Shown here: piece by piece, positions 51,311 to 62,511 of the stretch
How the letters are laid out: each line of letters starts with the position of its first letter
How positions within the stretch are numbered: the stretch's first letter is position 1
From: Lineus longissimus
Lineage: Eukaryota; Nemertea; Pilidiophora; Heteronemertea; Lineidae
Length of the DNA stretch: 62,511 bases
Assembly (NCBI RefSeq): GCF_910592395.1
Contig: NW_027020275.1
Span: forward strand, 1 to 62,511
Direction of reading: 5' to 3'
Translations under genes and position numbers: made by a program
The notes under the pieces: generated by a model
Databases searched by the model: none
What the model was told of the DNA's origin: nothing
Seen by the model: only the letters and a program-made list of their open reading frames with translations

Positions 51311-51954
51311 ATGCAGCGAAACAGCCTGATACCGGACAGGCTTAGAGTATAACTCAACAAACAGGCCCTCATGATTCATTTGATGGACACCTTATTTGAT
51401 AGTACCTCATCATTAAGTCCACTAGATCCTGTTCTGTCACATGTCGTAGACGATAGACAATTTTCAAAATGTAGTACACCACTCGCTCATCTTTAAGCCC
51501 AGCTCTCGGCTCACATCATGTGGGCACGGTTGGCTGTTGAGTGTTATGGTTCAGTCTGTGAGACTAATTTAAAGAGGTTACACTTTTATTTTGAATTGGA
51601 AAACAGCCCACAGGACTGACTTTTCACTGAGTAATAAGTGTGCCCTTCGAAGGTAAAGTCTCTTTCTGGATTTGCTTCCATAGATGCCTTGTTCAGGATA
51701 TCATCTGACCGATGCCTGATCAAGCACAGACTGTATCCGGTGGTGTACATTTCCCCGTCTATGTCACCCTTTTTTATTCAGTCAGTGTTAATTTCTCTTC
51801 TCTTTTTTTACAGATTAACTGTTGTTGGTTATTACAAGAGGAGTCGTTGGCACATTTCAAGTCCAGGAAAGCACTTGCTGTTCCCACATTCAGAGTGAGG
51901 TGTGCTTCTCGTTTTACTGCTTTCCATTCCCGGAGAGCGTTATCAAATATCTGC

Positions 51955-52025
51955 TGCAAGGCAACAAATATCTGCCGCAAGGCGCTTCAAATATCTGCCG
52001 AAAGGCATCAAATATCTGCCGCACC
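51955..52025 (+). repeat. short tandem repeat, unit AAATATCTGCCGCAAGGC-like
   Basis: Four imperfect units of about 17-20 bp. Confidence 0.7.
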
Positions 52026-52526
52026 AATAAAGTTCATTTTGTTAACCAACTCTTTATCTTCTTTTCTTCACATACAAAAAAGACCGTCCCAAACATTTCG
52101 CTGCATCCACTTCATCAATGTCCAGACAACAGTCGGTTCATTTGACCATTGTAAAGCACCAGGCCCCACCTCACAAAATACACTGTAATAATCATGTACC
52201 TTGTGTCCATGTGCATGTTATTAGTTCCACCTACGCTGCATGAAGACAAGGACTCCACTCTTTGACGTCACCACACAACTCCTTGACGTCATCACACACC
52301 CCACTACTGCAACGGCAATAGAAATGACTTTACGTCATAATACCAGGGTGACGTCAACTCAGTACTTCAGCATGCACTGATATAGCAAGAAGGTCTTTCG
52401 CATCAGCACTTCTGCGTGCTAGACGTTATAGCTTCACGTTGCCTCATAATAACGTTACCGACACACACTTGGCCCTTGCCTTCACCTATCCATTTCAGCT
52501 GAGCGCCAGGCCCTTGGGCCTCTTGT

Positions 52527-52896
52527 TAATATTTCAATGTTTAAAGTTTGAAAGGTGTTGATAATTTACATGAACTGAATGAACATGAACTGTGTATTTT
52601 ACCAATAGATGTATTGTCATTGGAGCTAATTTAATTATTGAAACAGGTTACCTTTGTCACCAAGTTGTTGTTCAATATTCATGGCTAATTGTATCTTTTT
52701 CATTTACTGTGGTTTATTTTCATGGTGTGCATGGTTCTTATACTGTTAGTGTTATTATAGGCCCCAGATCCCGTCTGGGGACTATATTGATATCCCTGGA
52801 ATTCTCGAAACTGTTATTTTCTTCCACCAACACATTTATTGCGGTAGTCCAGCAAAACGGCTAAATAAACCAGAAATCAATCACCCTTACGCCACC
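52527..52896. other. no recognisable feature
   Basis: AT-rich, no gene seen. Confidence 0.3.
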
Positions 52897-53240
52897 AAAC
52901 CCAATTCAATCTATGGACTATCGCAAAAGTATTTTTAAAATCCTGAGTATTTCGATACTTTTGAAGCATTTTTTGCTGAGATATCGTCTGATCGTCTTCT
53001 CCCAACATGCTGAAGCCGCGATTCAATTTGACATGCGCTGTGACATGCGCAGAGGCAAGACGCTGATACATTAGCATAAGCTCCGCCCCATCATAATGAC
53101 GTCATTATTCTCAGGAGTTGGTCGAGCGATGTGACGATGGAGGTATCATAAAGAAACCCAATTCGATTCATGGACTATCGCAAAACGATTTTTCAAAACT
53201 CAGAATATTTCGATGCTTTAGATGCATTTTTATGACTCCA
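52897..53240 (+). repeat. direct repeat pair about 250 bp apart
   Basis: 52898-52980 and 53150-53235 share AAACCCAATTC, TGGACTATCGCAAAA and ATATTTCGATGCTTT-type blocks. Confidence 0.65.
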
Positions 53241-53267
53241 GCTCCTCCCTCTGGGAGCTGGAGTCAG
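53236..53267. repeat. GC-rich hairpin
   Basis: ACTCCAGCTCC and GGGAGCTGGAGT are complementary around a 7-8 base loop. Confidence 0.65.
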
Positions 53268-54050
53268 TATTGTTTTCGCTCAGGTTTCTCGTACAATCAC
53301 GTGACCTCTCCAACACTCGATAATGCACTCTTTTCGTCCACGTTTTAGGCCAATCTTCGGCATGAACATGAAATCTAATAAGCGCAGTACTTAAATCAGA
53401 TGTTTCTCTCGCCTTGAAAACATTCCTGGGTAAAATACATTGAGATTAGCCAAGTTAATCTACTTTTTCCGTGCTTAAAATCTCTGCCGCTGAATTCTAT
53501 TAATAGAAACTATTAACATCGCGGCAGTGTGGTTCCCATTGTGCGCTCTCCCACTTCACACCATGTCAGGAAGTTTTACGGAGAGGGAGGGCGTGCGGTA
53601 AGAAGAATGGGCAAAATGACGTCACGTTTTCCTGGCAATGCCTCTTGCCAGACCAGTCAAGCATTGGGAAAGCATCTTTAATTCAGACAACGTTCGAACT
53701 AGAAAAACGAAAAGTAAAAGCAGATTTCACCACTAACCAGTCAAATCGGAATACGTCGGCGCAAAATGTTCTCGCTTTCCTCCTGCTAAAAAAACCTTGT
53801 TCCCGCACTCCTATTTTAATTTATGCCCATCGTTCAACTAGTCTTCTCTCCCCAGGTGCCTCACGGACCTTCAGGTTCCCATACTCAAGACCAACTCTAA
53901 CGATATTGCCCTCAAAACAACCCTGGAGTCATGACTACCTGGGGACTATCAAATTTGCTACCAGCAAATTTCGGAATTCTAGTTTTATTGTTTACCATTT
54001 CATTGTCATATGATTATTTGCAGATCTCTCTTTTACATAATAAGGACCAT
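53268..54050. other. no recognisable feature
   Basis: Short ORFs only. Confidence 0.3.
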
Positions 54051-54975
54051 TAGGTCATACAGCATTTCTTATTTGACCCACTTTTCAAGGTCACAGAGAT
54101 CAAAAGGTGTGAGTTGGCTTTCACTTTCAGGCTACATGTATAACTATGGCACGTTTCTTTCTGCAATGACTCTTAATTTCTTATTTGGTACATATGTAGT
54201 ATGTACCCCATGATGAGGTGATCTCGGAGACGAAAGTTCAGTTCACTCTGGTTTTGGCCACCAGGAAGTCAGATCTAAAAACATAAAAAAGTGCAATCAT
54301 TCCTTTAAAACTACTTGCTTGATTGCCACAAATTGTATTTTTTTATTTTGCCTACTTTTCACAGGAGTCAAATGCCATGAACCACAGCTGTAGCTGTAAT
54401 TATAATGGCCATAATTTTGGAAAACAATGCGCCCTACATGATATCATCTAGACGCAATTAATTATTTTAAGGGTCTGTCATGATTTTTTAACTCATTGGT
54501 ATGGTGAGGCTATATAGTACCATAGTGTCCATCGACGTCTGTGACCTTTTTCAAAAACAGGGGCCTGTTACACATGGTCCCCTAGGTCAGGTGACCTCTG
54601 ACACTGAATTTTGGTTTGGTCTAATTCTTGACTTGGCCGCCAGCAGGCCAAAACTGAAAACCTAAAGTATCAGAACTCACCTGTTACTGATTCGGTTTTG
54701 ATAACATTTTTGTGGTAGGTGTACTCCTAGCAAGGATACATTGCATATCGTACGGGTTTGTGATTTGACGTATTTTTTCAAGGTCACAGATGCCCTATGG
54801 CGTAAAAAATTGCAGAGTGTAATTATGGGACATTTCCTAACCACTGAGGTTATGGGTTTGAGACTTTAAATGTTTGACCCCCTAGGTCAGTTGACCTTTG
54901 AAGCAAATTTTGGTTCAATGTGACCCTTAACTTGGCCACCAGGGGTCAAAAACTGAAATCAATTGTCCATGTACC
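54051..54975 (+). repeat. diverged 302-bp family units
   Basis: Recognisable blocks: AAGGTCACAGAG, CTATGGCACGTTTCTT, GGTCAGGTGACCTCTGACAC, CTTGGCC(A/G)CCAG. More diverged than the intron-2 array. Confidence 0.65.
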
Positions 54976-56270
54976 ACTTTGTCAGGTGATCCGAGGGATA
55001 AAAGTTAAAAAAATGTCACTGACACATTGTAATTCAAACTGCAGGATATTTAACCCATTCGCTGCAGACAATGTTTTGTACCCTTCTTGTCTCACCGGTC
55101 CGAGGACATGGAGGGGTCTACAAGTGCGGTGTCTGTCTTCCATAACCCCCTAAGTCCAATATCCTCTGACACTGAATTTCAGTTTGGTCCAGTCATTGCA
55201 TGATGCGGCGGTCAATGTAAACCCATAACCGGTCGACATTTTTTAAAAAGTTGACAGTACCTATTTTTGGGGTCGACAAAGGGGGTGTTCAGTGTTGGCA
55301 TTGCTGCTGATTTAGAAATTCAGACAGTCAGAACCCTTGACCCACTGGATCTGGCTGAAAGTTTCAGTGATGTTTGACTGAACTCCCAAACTTCAGAACC
55401 AAAATTATCATAATATTTCAACTTCAGGAGTGCACCACCTGAATTACTTACTGATAGTGGACTGACAAGGGTATGTGTAAATTTCGCCACTGTTTTTCAT
55501 TTGGGACACTCATGAAGAAGTTGAATACGATGGCGCCCAAAGTAGTTCCAGATGCCAATTTTCATGTTATTCTAATATTTATTATTCCAATGCTTGGAAG
55601 CACTAGTATGTAGATGAGATACCAAAACATTTTAATTTATTTGGGGTTCTCATGAACTTATGAGACACAGGCAGTCTAAGTGGGCAAAATGGCCATATGT
55701 GGACACTTTTCCGGTTACTTCATGAGTCATCTGGCACATGTTACAAACAACATCACAGAACAGATTTCTAATTGGAAAAGACGCAATGAAACATTTTTTG
55801 GTCATGACTTATCTCCCTTCGAAGCTAAATGATTACCCTAATTTTGCCCAACCCCTGGAAGGACTTTCAAAACGGAGGGTCAATAACCCTTTTTTATTTC
55901 CTGTTTTTTTCCTGCTTTGTTTTGCATGTAGGCAACTGAAAATATATTGTAGTTACACTGGTTGTACCATTCATTGTGGTTGACATCTACATTCCTAGCC
56001 TCATCATAAATGATTACACAGGGTTCAATGAATTATGAAATGTAGACCTTCTGTATGTTCCTGTTGTATATATTTGTTCACTTGACTCTCATTGTATTTA
56101 TCTCCTTTTGGTCTTGTGGAATTGTATTGCATTTAAGATATTTGCCCTTGCATGTGGTGGCTGGTTAGGCCTTTTTCTAATCATAAATCTTTATGGGCCT
56201 CTGATCAAGTGCAAGTTTGTGATATGGTTCGAATGATGTATATCGAAGCAGTTTAATTTTAAGTAGCATA
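54976..56270. other. no gene recognised
   Basis: Weak 302-family traces near 55140-55200, otherwise unannotated. Confidence 0.3.
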
Positions 56271-56870
56271 AGATTTTGGCGCACCGCAGGGGAGTCTATA
56301 CAACGCTGCGGTGTCCGTCGTCGTCGTTCGAAACCTTCTTCAACAACAGTGGCTTGTTTTTTAACCACGAGTGCTATGAACTTGAAACTTTGTACACAGG
56401 ACCCCCAGGTCAGGTGACCTCTGAAAATGAATTTCAGTCCGATCAAATTCTTGACTTGGCCACCATCTGGGTCAGAAGTGGAAACCTAAAAAGTGTGATA
56501 TCTCTCTGATGAGTTACTCCTTTTCGATAAAATCTTTATGCCATGGTAGGTTCTCCTAGCAAGGATACATCACATAACATATGGATTTTTGATTTGACCA
56601 AATGGCGTAAATTGGCCATTTGAGTGTAACTATGGCATGTTACTTAATTGATAAAGCTATGAACTTAAAATTTGGTACACATGACTGCTCCGTCATATAG
56701 CCTCTGACACTGAATTTCGGTATGTTCTGATTCTCAACTTGGCCACCAGGGAGTCAAAACTAAAAAAGGTAAAAAGTGCAATATCTCGCGTGTTTTCAAT
56801 GATAGTTTTATAGTAGGTTCTCCAAGCAAGGATACATCACATATCCTATGGGTTTTGCTTTGACGTTTAT
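56271..56870 (+). repeat. 302-bp family units with GGGGAGTCTATAC start
   Basis: Begins GCGCACCGCAGGGGAGTCT, then CTATGAACTTGAAACTTTG, CCCCAGGTCAGGTGACCTC and a second partial unit. Confidence 0.7.
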
Positions 56871-57170
56871 GGCCTTAATATACAACCATACACCATGATC
56901 TGTCTAAACACAGTATAGGCTACTCATTTTTTAGCGAGACATTTCTCTACTTCCACACCAGATCTACAGAACACAAAATCCACCTGTTATGGTTAATAAT
57001 TGAGACATTCTAGAATGTGTGCTTTACTCTGTTACGTTAGTTTCATAATGACAACCAATTTCGTGATTTCCACGGGCAAAAGATTTTGGCCGATTACTGT
57101 TAGCACTGAAAACGTCCAATGCCTGTAAACAACAGAATTTGAAGGATGAGGACCACTTGAGAAAACCTAC

Positions 57171-57247
57171 CTCGAATTTTCCTGTTGTTGGGTTAAGGTC
57201 CTTGAGAGAATAGTCACCAATCATGTCACCATTCTCATCAACACTGA
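57171..57247 (-). CDS. orphan exon resembling an ANF-receptor-type ligand-binding domain
   Basis: On the minus strand AAAATTCAG| precedes 77 coding bases ending GAG|GTAGGT. They read VDENGDMIGDYSLKDLNP and TTGKFE, a pattern typical of the DENGD...GxY/F...F(E) stretch in ligand-binding regions of guanylate-cyclase/ANF receptors and related receptors. No neighbouring exons are recognisable and 302-family repeats lie on both sides, so it may be a captured or duplicated exon. Confidence 0.35.
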
Positions 57248-57630
57248 CTGAATTTTCAAGGTCACATAGGTCAAATGGCGTAAATTGTCCGTTTGAGTGT
57301 AACTGTGGTGCATTTCTTAACCACTAAAGCTATGAATTTGAAATTTGGTACACATGACTCCCTACGTCATGTAACATTGGACACCTGATTTCCATCTGAT
57401 CTGTTTCTCGACATGGCCATCAGGAGGCCAAAACGAAAAGAGGTAAAAAGTGCAATATCGCTCTAATTAGTGACTTGTTTTCAATGATATTTTTTTGGTA
57501 GGTACTCAAAGCAGCGATGCATCACATATCATACAAACTTTGGTTTAACCTATAATCTATAGATGTAGCATAAACCAGGATAAATTCGTAACCACCAAAT
57601 ATCTAGACGGTAAGCAAAATGGCCCCTGGC
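57248..57630 (+). repeat. 302-bp family unit
   Basis: From AAGGTCACATAGGTCAAATG through CTAACCACCAAATATCT and GGTAAGCAAAATGGCCCCTG. Confidence 0.65.
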
Positions 57631-57727
57631 CCCCACTTAAGTGAGCAGGAACCTTTGGCCATGGCCATTTTCAGTTTGATTACGCTCATCGAAGTGTTTT
57701 ATATTATGTACAGTGTAAATACAACAT

Positions 57728-58330
57728 TGGTGCAAAGGGGACATTTATCACATGGGAACATTTTTGGGAACGCTGCATCTCAATATATCACCGTATGTAG
57801 TGGACCAGCCTTCGTGTCCTCTTGATATAAAAACAACAACATTGAAGTCAACTAAACAGAGTGAACATCTTGGGATGCTGTATCTCCATCAATCGAGGCA
57901 TTGTAGCTCAACCGTAGCCTTCGTGTCCACTTAATAGAGTAAAGATAAAAAATGAAGTGAACTAAACTGAGAGTGAACAGCATAGGTGCAAAGGGGACAT
58001 CAATTACTGGTTATGGGGACATTTTTGGGGACGCTGCATCTCAATCGACAGTATAAAGTGGACCAGTCTTTGTGTCCACTAAAAAGAGTAGAAGAAATAA
58101 ACATTCAAGCCAACTTAACAGAAATTGAACAACATTGGTGTAAACTATAGTAGCATCAGTCATCGGTTATGGGGACATTTTCGGGGACGCTGTATTCCCA
58201 TTGATCACGGCATTAAGGCTTGACCACATAAAGTGGACGAGCCTACGTGTCCACTTAATAGAGTAAAAAACAATAAAATTGAAGTCAACTTAACAGAGAG
58301 TGTACAAAAACTGGCATGAGAATAAGCGTG
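57728..58330 (+). repeat. tandem repeat of about 170-190 bp, 3-4 units
   Basis: Units share GGGGACATTTTTGGGGACGC, GTGGACCAGCCT...GTGTCCACTTAA and AACTTAACAGAGAGTG blocks. Confidence 0.75.
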
Positions 58331-58714
58331 AATATTTTTTGTGTTTTAACGATCGAGTTAATGTAGGCCACACATAATGCTATGAATATTCAAACTCAAG
58401 TTTTAAAGTTTAAAGTTTTCGACCAATTTCGAATGAACAGAGTGGACCTTCAGAAATAAAATACTAAACAACAAATAAAAGGCAAGTTTTCTTTCGAAAC
58501 TCGCACGTCCAGCCGGAGCACTCATATTTCCCGCAATTTAACTTTGGTGACGTCACTGTAATATAATTCACAGAATACGAGACATTCTGACATTTCTGGA
58601 AGATGTAACAAGTCGCTGTACCAATGTATGCTGCTATTTACCCATCGTTTGGTTTGGTTCGGATATTTCCAATGATTGAAACCATTGACCAATGAGGCAG
58701 TTTGTTTTCATTTA

Positions 58715-58980
58715 CATCAAGCACAAGCACACCGAATTTCGGTCCAATGCTCAACTTGGCTAACAGGGGGCCATAACCGAAAAGGTAAAAAGTGCACTAT
58801 CTCGCTTTATTGGTGACTTGCTTTTAATAATATTTTTATGGTAGGTATTCCAAGCCAGGATACAACACATGTCATACCCATTTTTATTTGACCTATATAC
58901 TATACACGTAGCATGTTCCTTGAACGGGATGAATTCCTAACCACCAACTATCTGTATGGTGAGCTCAGTGGCCCCTGGTT
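58715..58980 (+). repeat. 302-bp family fragment
   Basis: Contains CACCGAATTTCGGTCC, GGGGGCCATAACC and GAATTCCTAACCACCAACT. Confidence 0.6.
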
Positions 58981-61553
58981 GATAGTGTTGATACTTATGT
59001 ATTGAAAAACTGAAATGAAATATAGAAGAACTCTTGCATTTTGATCCAAGCATGGAAGTTTGAATGCACTGGAGTGCATTATTTCAATCTGTGTTCACTG
59101 ATCTCTTTCCATACATTTACACCCATGTTATTTTTGCATTTATTGCTTATCTGATCGATTTCTCTCTGTCCATTTTCTATACGTGTACTGTATTCCTATT
59201 ACTGGTGACGTTTGTAGACTGTTGGTCAATTACAATATTATGATAACTATAATAGTTGTTTTTCTTAATTATTTTGATACAGTCATAGCACTGGACTTAT
59301 TTCTGTCCCTTGCCAAGAGGAGGATGGATGCACATAGTGTTCTGTCCCATCCAAACCCCAATCCAGACCGAAGTTTGTAAAGCATTGATTTGATGTTACA
59401 TGGAAATGATGATTGAAGCTCAAAATTAGTACGAGTTATGTACCCATATCCTCGCCAAAGTCACACATGACCCCACGAATACCATCACTTTCAACAGGCT
59501 TGTGCTGGTGCTGGTGGTGAAAGAACTGAATATTTGTTGAGGTCATGAGTTCGAATCTCGAAGGCCCCTGCCTCCCCCCCCCCCACACATTCGAACCCAT
59601 GATATATGTTAATACTGAAACTTCTTATTCGTATTGCACAGCTTAAGTGTTCTTAGCAGTCATATATATATGTTGTTTGTTTTTTCTCAAAACTTTACGG
59701 AGCTGGCAACTGGCCGAGTAGGGGTATCCAGTAAATTAGAAAAAGTCCCTTGAGCTATGTTTTAGCTTCGAGTTATTCACTCGGAGGTTTGAGGGTACCT
59801 TTTAGCCCTACATACATGTATTTGTTATCAAGTTAGGACTGAAATAAAGTTATATATACTAGCTATTTCAAATGCAAAATCTTGTGGTCTGGCATAACAG
59901 CGCATCGACTTTTTGCCAATAAATATGGATTTTGTCCAAAATGAGACTCGCCATTTTAAGCTCCATTACGAGGTCCTCTTCCATGACCCCTTTATATTTC
60001 CATCAATGTATCCAAAATAATCGACATCTTGACAGTCACTTAAATAACATCATCCTTATCATTGCTGTGTTGCATAAAAATCGATTCCGTGTTTAATATT
60101 AATATCTAATCATCCAGCAGTCCTTTTTTAAGGACAAAGTCACAATAAAAATTTAGGGACAAGTTAAATGTGATCCAAGTTCAGTGGTTTTATAAAATCC
60201 TTAAAACCTAGAGATTACTATGCATGATATATTTTACCTCATAACTTAATTCTTTCATACAATCTTACAATCTTACAATCATACAAACATACTCGAGAGT
60301 CATCAACGTTACCTCTAGGTTTTTAGGGGGACACTTACAAATTCCTGTGCAACACATTCCCGTTTCAAATAAGCAACATAAAACAAGAAACAACGATTGT
60401 ATATTTCACTATGGTAATTTTTATTCATTTCCAACAAAGATTGTGGCATTTTCGCCAATCAATCGGTTCCCAATTCTGTCCTACGAAGACAAAAGGCAGT
60501 ATGATAACGGACCATGTAATTTAGACATTTTGCTGATTTCGCGAATGCAACTTTTACATAATGAGTGATGAGCGGACAGTTTGAGTTAAGACTGATGTAA
60601 AAATTGCGTAGGAAGTGAAGCCATGCCTGGCCAAAAGTCTTATAATGGAGTCGTACAAAATATTAAAAATTGGTACATTTATTACATTTATTACATTTTT
60701 ACATTTATTACATTTACAAATATTTTACAAACTAAAAATATCTGTTGTAATCCGTGTTGGTTTTGGCAAAGGCATTATCACCGTGGGTAGAGGTATTGGT
60801 TTACCTTTGTAACAAAATGCGGGCCTTGCGCATCTCAAAATGAACTAATCTTTTGTCTGTTTCTTTTGCGTCATTATTTCCTCTCCGGCTAAGCACGTAG
60901 TTTTCCTGGGCAAACCGATACCTTAATAAAGACCGTGATTATAAGCGTAATCAAATTGGCACAGTTCGCATTGAAAATGTAGTGGATAGCCGACCTTGTT
61001 ACTGAAAACGGAGTGACTGTTTTGCATGTGTCTGAATTTTCGAACTCAGAAGAAGAAGAAGTCAATGAGGTATTGTAAAGTAACATGACAAGTGTACGGA
61101 TAATTTCGGTTAGCTCACTAGGCAACTCCTTTTCAAGGCAAGGCTCGTAAAACTGCAGGGTAATTTACTTTTGAAAATGAATAAGAAATATCTCAAGAAA
61201 AAACATGAAAACATACAAAAAATAGTACAACGTGTGATATAGTGCACGCATATGATTAATTATATCATCTTGCTGCATCTTGAGTAGCCTGGCAACCTAT
61301 TTCAAGACGTGAAAGAAAATTTTTAACCCCACCCCTTTGTACCAAAAAAACATTATCAAATCGATACAAAATTATTGTCTCCTCAACAAAAATTCAAAAA
61401 TTCAAAAATTCAACCTCGAGTCAAATGCATACCATGAGAGCAGTTAATTTTTTAGACTGGGGCCCATCAAAAAATCACTTGTTTTTGAAGTGTCTGCTAA
61501 GTTATTTGCCAAAAATAACTGGGACTTGTTTTACAGTGTCTTGCACATAGAAT
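58981..61553. other. long intergenic stretch
   Basis: No gene I can support. A tRNA B-box-like GAGTTCGAATCTC occurs near 59545, a C run near 59572-59583 and TTACATTTA short repeats near 60678-60716. Confidence 0.35.
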
Positions 61554-62189
61554 TTAGATTGGAAGATTTTGCAATGGTGATCTTTCAAAAGGGCCATAAT
61601 ACGGATTAGAATACGCATTCTCGTCGTTTTTAAACATCTGACGCAATCTCTCCGATTGATATTGGGAGCATGTTTTGCACCTGCACCGAATCTGGCATTT
61701 GGTGACAAACCATTCATGGTGCCTTTTGGCGTTTCTGTAATTTTGTTTAAATTTGCGGTAACTTAGACTTACACATTTGCACAAAAAAGTAGGCAACCTG
61801 CACTTTCTGAAAATATTTTCGACTGTGTCACAATAGTTAGCGCAAAGGAGAGTATGCATCACTTTGAGATAGGGTGCCATTTGTCCATTTGGAATTATAG
61901 GTATCAAGTCACTAACTATCGACTCTTCTAACTGAAGATAACATATGATCTCTACAGTGAGATATAGTAAATTATCATAAAGCGGAACTTTTGCGCCTAC
62001 ATTCAGGCATGATATTAGACACTGAAATGCCTTTTTATCAAACTGTTCGAAGTTGAAATAAGAACATTTTCTATTTGTTAACATTCGAACTGCATTATCA
62101 GTAGTCACTAAAATCTTGTGAGCTATGATGGGGGGCTCAATGGTAACATCACCATTGTCACCAAAGCTGAACACAAGCATATCTCCCAT
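61554..62189 (-). CDS. divergent BTB/POZ-like protein (211 aa)
   Basis: Residues about 18-90 resemble a BTB fold: IIAHKILVTTDNAVRMLTN, FEQFDKKAFQCLISCLNVG, then VPLYDNLLYLTVEIICYLQL. This is the usual pattern of a buried His-Lys, a beta/helix pair and a DNLLxLxxxxxYLQL helix. The remainder is Cys-rich (CKCVSLSYRKF, CQIRCRCKTCSQYQ) without a clear finger spacing, and basic. ATG at 62189; a single intact exon of modest length. It could be a complete small adaptor-type gene or the first exon of a larger BTB gene. BTB assignment is by pattern only. Confidence 0.5.
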   Translation of the reverse strand: MGDMLVFSFGDNGDVTIEPPIIAHKILVTTDNAVRMLTNRKCSYFNFEQFDKKAFQCLISCLNVGAKVPLYDNLLYLTVEIICYLQLEESIVSDLIPIIPNGQMAPYLKVMHTLLCANYCDTVENIFRKCRLPTFLCKCVSLSYRKFKQNYRNAKRHHEWFVTKCQIRCRCKTCSQYQSERLRQMFKNDENAYSNPYYGPFERSPLQNLPI

Positions 62190-62511
62190 TTGTCTGGAAC
62201 CTTTTTGTTTTTCTCTTTAAAATTCTAAATGATCCCACATTCCCGCCCCCAGAGCCAGGAAATATGCTTGTGATCACAATGACAAGTGCAATTCACGGTA
62301 CGTAAAGAATAACATCAGTCAGACAAGTCAACGAGCCCTGTTTTGCAAGTTGTTAATTGGGCTACTGAAGATGAAAGTAAACTGATCCAAGTTTTTTTGC
62401 ACAAAATAACATAATTAAATCGATGGTAAGTACAATCATCCACTGTATTCATCAAAAGAGCAATCTCTTGTGACATTAAATGCATACAATGGGATATTCA
62501 GAAAGTTCCGG
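62190..62511. other. upstream flank of the BTB-like gene
   Basis: AT-rich; no feature recognised up to the window end. Confidence 0.3.

Larger units (their letters stand above)
48382..52526 (+). mobile_element. Helentron-like element, copy iii (4.1 kb) carrying an OTU gene
   Basis: Has the TAGCTCAGCTGAC 5' end and the GGCCC-TT-GGGCC hairpin plus CTTGT 3' end of copies i and ii. The first 450 bp match copy i. Unlike the other copies it contains an intact single-exon OTU/vertnin-like gene on the minus strand and two minisatellites. No Rep/helicase is seen, so it would need trans help. Confidence 0.55.

Noticed and set aside
51067-51372. 101-codon ORF rich in RYMGGVVSLH repeats
   Set aside because: Translation of the minisatellite; repeat period, not protein coding, explains the open frame.
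52495-52530. GGCCC-TT-GGGCC hairpin as a transcription terminator
   Set aside because: The same hairpin ends three mobile-element copies, so it is better explained as a transposon terminus.
59279-59380. Terminal exon reading IALDLFLSLAKRRMDAHS
   Set aside because: Acceptor-like TACAG precedes it, but it is short, has no partner exons and no recognisable domain.

Overview
The window looks like nuclear DNA of a marine invertebrate animal. It is AT-rich, has spliced genes with GT-AG introns, and is crowded with animal-type transposons (piggyBac, PIF/Harbinger, an L2/CR1-like LINE, a Helentron-like family, an LTR element, and a satellite-like repeat of about 302 bp). A recurrent repeat end with a GGCCC-TT-GGGCC hairpin reminds me of mollusc and other lophotrochozoan genomes, but this is only an impression.

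Region 1 (1 to about 11.9 kb) is a compact virus-like or Polinton-like DNA element, probably cut by the left edge of the window. It encodes a protein-primed family B DNA polymerase with all catalytic motifs intact, several membrane or structural proteins and a zinc-ribbon protein. Genes are densely packed on both strands and most start codons sit just after a TAAAT-type motif. No integrase, packaging ATPase or protease is visible. Three genes carry a single break (two +1 frameshifts and one in-frame TAA), and one ends in two canonical -1 slippery heptamers followed by an open frame. The most striking signal is a family of about 25 copies of a 27-30 bp double-hairpin repeat scattered through the left three quarters of the element, mostly inside reading frames. 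The paired stem bases change together between copies, and inserts appear only in orientations and frames that lack stop codons.

Region 2 (12 to 33.4 kb) holds decayed ORFs, two Helentron-like insertions, a Harbinger element carrying MADF-domain remains, hairpin MITEs, a piggyBac remnant, and an intact piggyBac transposase gene inserted into the 3' end of a broken LINE.

Region 3 (33.4 to 44.5 kb) has a candidate young LTR element with only an envelope-like interior, followed by a five-exon host gene of unknown function (372 aa) whose second intron holds a satellite array. Region 4 (44.6 to 52.6 kb) contains an internally replaced piggyBac copy and a 4.1-kb Helentron-like copy carrying an intact OTU/vertnin-like gene. 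Region 5 (52.6 to 62.5 kb) is mostly dispersed repeats, with an orphan receptor-type exon and a single-exon BTB-like gene at the right end.

The genes in Region 1 plausibly form one replicon: the polymerase replicates it, and the capsid-like, coiled-coil and membrane proteins package it or act at membranes. That assignment is inference; only the polymerase function is firmly supported by motifs.
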